In this document: piece after piece, positions 60,875 to 64,000 of the stretch
How positions within the stretch are numbered: position 1 is the stretch's first letter
Layout: each line of letters begins with the position of its first letter
NCBI RefSeq assembly: GCF_026342015.1
Contig: NZ_JAPENL010000003.1
Span: 1,054,001 to 1,118,000 of the forward strand
Source: Micromonospora lupini
Lineage (GTDB): Bacteria > Actinomycetota > Actinomycetes > Mycobacteriales > Micromonosporaceae
Direction of reading: 5' to 3'
DNA length: 64,000 nucleotides
Translations under genes and position numbers: made by a program
Notes under the pieces: model-generated
Told to the model about the DNA's origin: nothing
Databases searched by the model: none
The model's input: the letters and a program-made list of their open reading frames with translations, nothing else

Positions 60875-62056
60875 TCAGTGCACGGTGACGGTCGGGCCGG
60901 TGACCAGCCCACGCAGCTCCTCGGGCAGCTCGGCGCCCATCTCGTCGGCGATGCGCAGCGCCTCCTCGATGAGCGTCTCCACGATCTGCGCTTCGGGCAC
61001 CGTCTTGACGACCTGGCCCTTGACGAAGATCTGGCCCTTGCCGTTGCCGGAGGCGACGCCGAGGTCGGCCTCGCGGGCCTCGCCCGGACCGTTGACGACG
61101 CAGCCCATGACGGCGACCCGCAGCGGCACCGGCAGCCCTTCCAGGCCGGCGGTGACCTCCTCGGCGAGCTTGTAGACGTCTACCTGGGCCCGTCCGCAGG
61201 ACGGGCAGGAGACGATCTCCAAGCCGCGCTCGCGCAGGCCGAGCGACTCCAGGATCTGGTTGCCGACCTTGATCTCCTCGACCGGCGGGGCGGACAGCGA
61301 CACTCGGATGGTGTCGCCGATGCCCTCGGCGAGCAGGGCGCCGAAGGCGACAGCCGACTTGATCGTGCCCTGGAACGCCGGCCCGGCCTCGGTGACGCCG
61401 AGGTGCAGCGGGTAGTCGCACTGCTCGGCGAGCTGCCGGTACGCGCGGATCATCACGACCGGGTCGTTGTGCTTGACCGAGATCTTGATGTCGCGGAAGC
61501 CGTGCTCCTCGAACAGCGAGCACTCCCACAGCGCCGACTCGACGAGCGCCTCGGCGGTGGCCTTGCCGTACTTGCTCAGCAGCCGCTTGTCCAGCGAGCC
61601 GGCGTTGACGCCGATCCGGATCGGCACCCCCGCCGCCCCCGCGGCACGGGCGATCTCCTTGACCTTGTCGTCGAACTGGCGGATGTTGCCCGGGTTGACC
61701 CGGACGGCCGCGCAGCCGGCGTCGATCGCGGCGAAGACGTACTTGGGTTGGAAGTGGATGTCGGCGATCACCGGGATCTGCGACTTCTTGGCGATCGCGG
61801 GCAGCGCCTCGACGTCGTCCTGGGACGGCACGGCCACCCGGACGATCTGGCAGCCGGACGCGGTCAGCTCGGCGATCTGCTGGAGGGTCGCGTTGATGTC
61901 GGAGGTGAGGGTCGTGGTCATCGACTGCACGGACACCGGCGCGCCGCCGCCGACGGGCACCGAACCGACCATGATCTGGCGGCTGGCCCGGCGGGGTGCG
62001 AGCGACGGGGGCGGCACGGCGGGCATACCGAGACTGATAGCTGTCACTTCAGGCAC
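60875..62056 (-). CDS. ispG: 4-hydroxy-3-methylbut-2-en-1-yl diphosphate synthase
   Basis: This 393-residue MEP-pathway enzyme converts MEcPP to HMBPP using an Fe4S4 cluster. Its start (GTG at 62056, or 62047) follows the rip1 stop directly. Typical segments are VSVQSMTTTLTSDINATLQQIAEL, VADIHFQPKYVFAAIDAG and GVNAGSLDKRLL. The cluster Cys residues are in SCPSCGRAQVDVYKLAEEV and AVMGCVVNGPGEA. It is co-transcribed with rip1 and dxr. Confidence 0.97.
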   Translation of the reverse strand: MPEVTAISLGMPAVPPPSLAPRRASRQIMVGSVPVGGGAPVSVQSMTTTLTSDINATLQQIAELTASGCQIVRVAVPSQDDVEALPAIAKKSQIPVIADIHFQPKYVFAAIDAGCAAVRVNPGNIRQFDDKVKEIARAAGAAGVPIRIGVNAGSLDKRLLSKYGKATAEALVESALWECSLFEEHGFRDIKISVKHNDPVVMIRAYRQLAEQCDYPLHLGVTEAGPAFQGTIKSAVAFGALLAEGIGDTIRVSLSAPPVEEIKVGNQILESLGLRERGLEIVSCPSCGRAQVDVYKLAEEVTAGLEGLPVPLRVAVMGCVVNGPGEAREADLGVASGNGKGQIFVKGQVVKTVPEAQIVETLIEEALRIADEMGAELPEELRGLVTGPTVTVH

Positions 62057-63307
62057 TCACCTTGAGAAGAGCGTGATCGGGTTGACGACGTCCGCGGCGA
62101 TGGTGAGCAGCGTGAACGCGCCACCGATCAGGATCACCGCGTACGTGAAGGGCATCAGCTTGAGGTAGTCGACCCGGCCCGGGTCGGCCCGGCCGATCCG
62201 CGCGTAGACCCAGGAGCGGGCCCGTTCGAACCAGGCGATGGCGATGTGGCCGCCGTCCACCGGCAGCAGCGGCAGCAGGTTGAACACGCCGATGAAGAAG
62301 TTCAGCGACACGAACAGCATGAAGAAGACCAGCCAGGCGTTGTTCTGCACAGCCTCGCCGCCGAGCCGGCTGGCGCCGACCACGCTGATCGGGGTGTCCA
62401 CGTCCCGCTCGCCGCCGGTGAGGGCGGTCCACAGGGCGGGGACCTTCTGCGGGATGCGCTGCAACGCCTGCGCGGTGCCGACGGCGAGTTGGCCTGTGAA
62501 GTCGGCGGTGGCCCCGAACGCGCCGACCGGCCCGTACGTCACGCGGGTGGGGGTGCTGGGGACGAGGCCGACGCCGAGCGCGGCCACCGGCGCGGCGGCG
62601 CCCTTCGGGTCGTCGAGCGGCGGACGCTGGGTCTGCGCGAGCACCGTGCTGGTGCTGCCCGCCTGCCCGTCGCGGACGTACTCGATCTGGGTGGTGGCCC
62701 CCGGCTTGAGACCGCGCAGCGTGGTGAGCAGGTCGCCGTAGTTGCCGATCGGGGTGCCGTTGATCGAGGTGATCCGGTCGCCGTCGCGCAGCTGGGCCTG
62801 GGCGGCCGGGCTGGCCGCGTCGGCGGGGGTGCACTCCCGCAGCGTGTTCTCCGGCACCACGCAGGGGCTGAGCTGGATGACTGCCGGCTCCTGGCGGGCC
62901 TGCGCGTCGGTGGTCGGGAAGTCCGGGTTGGGCAGGCCGGCGGAGACGGCGAGGATCCAGATGGTGACCAGGGCGAGCGCGAAGTGCGTGATCGACCCCG
63001 CGGCCATCACGATCGTCCGCTTCCAGACCGGGTAGCGCCACATCACCCGCGACTCGTCGCCCGGCTCGACGTCGTCGTCCTGGGGGGTCATGCCGACGAT
63101 CTTGCAGAAACCGCCGAGCGGAATGCCCTTGAGGCCGTACTCGGTCTCGCCCCGCTGGAACGACCAGATGGTGGGGCCGAAGCCGACGAAGTACTTCGTC
63201 ACCTTCATCCCGAACATCTTGGCGGTCAGCAGGTGCCCCGCCTCGTGCAGACTCACCGAGATGAGGATGGCCAGGGCGAAGAGGACCACCCCGAGCAGGT
63301 ACGACAT
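62057..63307 (-). CDS. rip1: site-2 intramembrane metalloprotease (RseP/Rip1)
   Basis: The protease has 416 residues when started at the ATG overlapping the dxr stop by 1 bp. The zinc motif HEAGH lies in LISVSLHEAGHLLTAKMFGM (about residue 21). A PDZ domain follows (LRDGDRITSINGTPIGNYGDLLTTLRGL). The C-terminal FNLLPLLPVDGGHIAIAWFE holds the third zinc ligand in a DGG motif. In mycobacteria Rip1 cleaves anti-sigma factors and controls envelope stress. It lies between dxr and ispG. Confidence 0.95.
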   Translation of the reverse strand: MSYLLGVVLFALAILISVSLHEAGHLLTAKMFGMKVTKYFVGFGPTIWSFQRGETEYGLKGIPLGGFCKIVGMTPQDDDVEPGDESRVMWRYPVWKRTIVMAAGSITHFALALVTIWILAVSAGLPNPDFPTTDAQARQEPAVIQLSPCVVPENTLRECTPADAASPAAQAQLRDGDRITSINGTPIGNYGDLLTTLRGLKPGATTQIEYVRDGQAGSTSTVLAQTQRPPLDDPKGAAAPVAALGVGLVPSTPTRVTYGPVGAFGATADFTGQLAVGTAQALQRIPQKVPALWTALTGGERDVDTPISVVGASRLGGEAVQNNAWLVFFMLFVSLNFFIGVFNLLPLLPVDGGHIAIAWFERARSWVYARIGRADPGRVDYLKLMPFTYAVILIGGAFTLLTIAADVVNPITLFSR

Positions 63308-64000
63308 CAAGCTCCTTCCACCGAACCCGCGATGATCTCCTGCGCGTGCGCGCGAGCCCACGACTCGGCCGCGAGCACGTCCTCGACGGTACCTGGTTCG
63401 GCGAAGTCCGGAGCCTCCTCCAACACGCGTTCGAGGGTGTCGACGATGCCGAGGAACGGCAGCCGGCCCGCCACGAACGCCGCCACGCACTCCTCGTTCG
63501 CCGCGTTGTAGATCGCCGGACGGCAGCGCCCGGCCTCCCCGGCGGCCTTGGCCAGCGCGACGGCCGGGAACGCGGCGTCGTCCAGCGGCGCGAACTCCCA
63601 CGTGTGCGCGGCCGTCCAGTCGACGGCGGTGGCCGCCTCGGGAACCCGGTCCGGCCAGCCGATGCCGAGCGCGATCGGCAGCCGCATGTCAGGTGGGCTG
63701 GCCTGGGCGATCGTCGACCCGTCCACGAACTCGACCATCGAGTGGATCACCGACTGCGGGTGCACCATGACGGTGATGTCGGCGTACGGCACGTCGAACA
63801 GCTCGTGCGCCTCGATCACCTCAAGCGCCTTGTTGACCATGGTCGCCGAGTTGATCGTGACGACCGGCCCCATGTTCCACGTCGGGTGCGCGAGCGCCTG
63901 CTCCGGCGTGACCTGGGTCAACTCGTCGCGCCGCCGACCCCGGAACGGGCCACCGCTGGCCGTGACGATCAGGCGCCGCACCTCGCCGCGCGAGCCGGAC
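63307..64000 (-). CDS. dxr: 1-deoxy-D-xylulose 5-phosphate reductoisomerase, C-terminal part
   Basis: The gene continues beyond the right edge, so only the C-terminal 230 residues are seen. They include RRLIVTASGGPFRGRRRDELTQVTPEQALAHPTWNMGPVVTINSATMVNKALEVIEAHELF (catalytic loop and metal-binding region), DVPYADITVMVHPQSVIHSMVEFVDGSTIAQASPPDMRLPIALG and the C-terminal helices. The enzyme makes MEP from DXP with NADPH. With ispG it puts two MEP-pathway steps around rip1. Confidence 0.97.
   Translation of the reverse strand, partial: SGSRGEVRRLIVTASGGPFRGRRRDELTQVTPEQALAHPTWNMGPVVTINSATMVNKALEVIEAHELFDVPYADITVMVHPQSVIHSMVEFVDGSTIAQASPPDMRLPIALGIGWPDRVPEAATAVDWTAAHTWEFAPLDDAAFPAVALAKAAGEAGRCRPAIYNAANEECVAAFVAGRLPFLGIVDTLERVLEEAPDFAEPGTVEDVLAAESWARAHAQEIIAGSVEGA

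Overview
The window is a very GC-rich, gene-dense chromosomal segment from an actinobacterium, most likely a member of the Micromonosporaceae (Micromonospora/Salinispora type). The evidence is the extreme G/C bias at third codon positions, frequent GTG starts, many GTGA/ATGA stop-start overlaps, and gene order matching the conserved actinobacterial core. From memory, M. tuberculosis has the same neighbourhoods: dapB, pepR, gpsI(pnp), rpsO, ribF, truB; dinF, nrnA, rbfA, infB, ylxR, nusA, rimP; glnA4/aldC/amidotransferase/SDR with mapB; and GNAT, gcpE, rip1, dxr. No tRNA, rRNA, insertion sequence, CRISPR array or prophage was found. This is core rather than accessory DNA.

Layout. 1-0.9 kb: end of a GT87 mannosyltransferase-like gene and a GNAT. 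0.9-7.6 kb: a LacI-controlled sugar ABC importer operon (lacI, binding protein, two permeases, no ATPase) divergent from a glycogen-debranching-type glucosidase, with paired operator-like half sites between them. 7.6-15 kb: dapB, M16 protease, pnp, rpsO, ribF, truB, all on the minus strand. 15-20.7 kb: a membrane protein, a MATE exporter, a 33-codon small gene, two coupled small membrane genes, nrnA-like, rbfA, DUF503. 20.8-26 kb: infB, ylxR, nusA, rimP. 26.2-33.6 kb: a ferritin-like lipoprotein pair, a PadR/ABC exporter operon, a Ddn-type enzyme, a VIT1-family transporter, mapB.

33.6-37.7 kb holds a STAS protein facing a 1219-residue hybrid histidine kinase/receiver/PP2C/anti-sigma protein. 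37.8-44.4 kb is a permease, glnA4-like, ALDH, SDR, gamma-glutamyl hydrolase operon. Its enzyme set fits gamma-glutamylation and oxidation of an amino-alcohol such as ethanolamine better than the putrescine pathway. 44.9-54 kb: DUF456, a PAS-GGDEF-EAL protein behind a DUF574 methyltransferase, a thiolase, a GST-like reductase, DUF998, a dicarboxylate/glutamate symporter and an Old Yellow Enzyme. 54-57.8 kb: a two-in-one fused ABC exporter with one degenerate ATPase site. 57.8-59 kb: a non-coding region with a long palindrome and three tandem GGAAT-N18-GTT (SigR/SigH-type) promoter matches before a secreted lysozyme-like gene. 59-64 kb: GNAT, PadR, ispG, rip1 and the 3' part of dxr.

The most unusual signals are the triple ECF-type promoter array (58095-58309), the asymmetric fused ABC exporter with its repeat linker, the all-in-one phosphorelay/partner-switch protein, the glnA4 operon with an SDR in place of an amine oxidase, three unrelated long intergenic palindromes, and a 33-residue small protein with a strong ribosome binding site.
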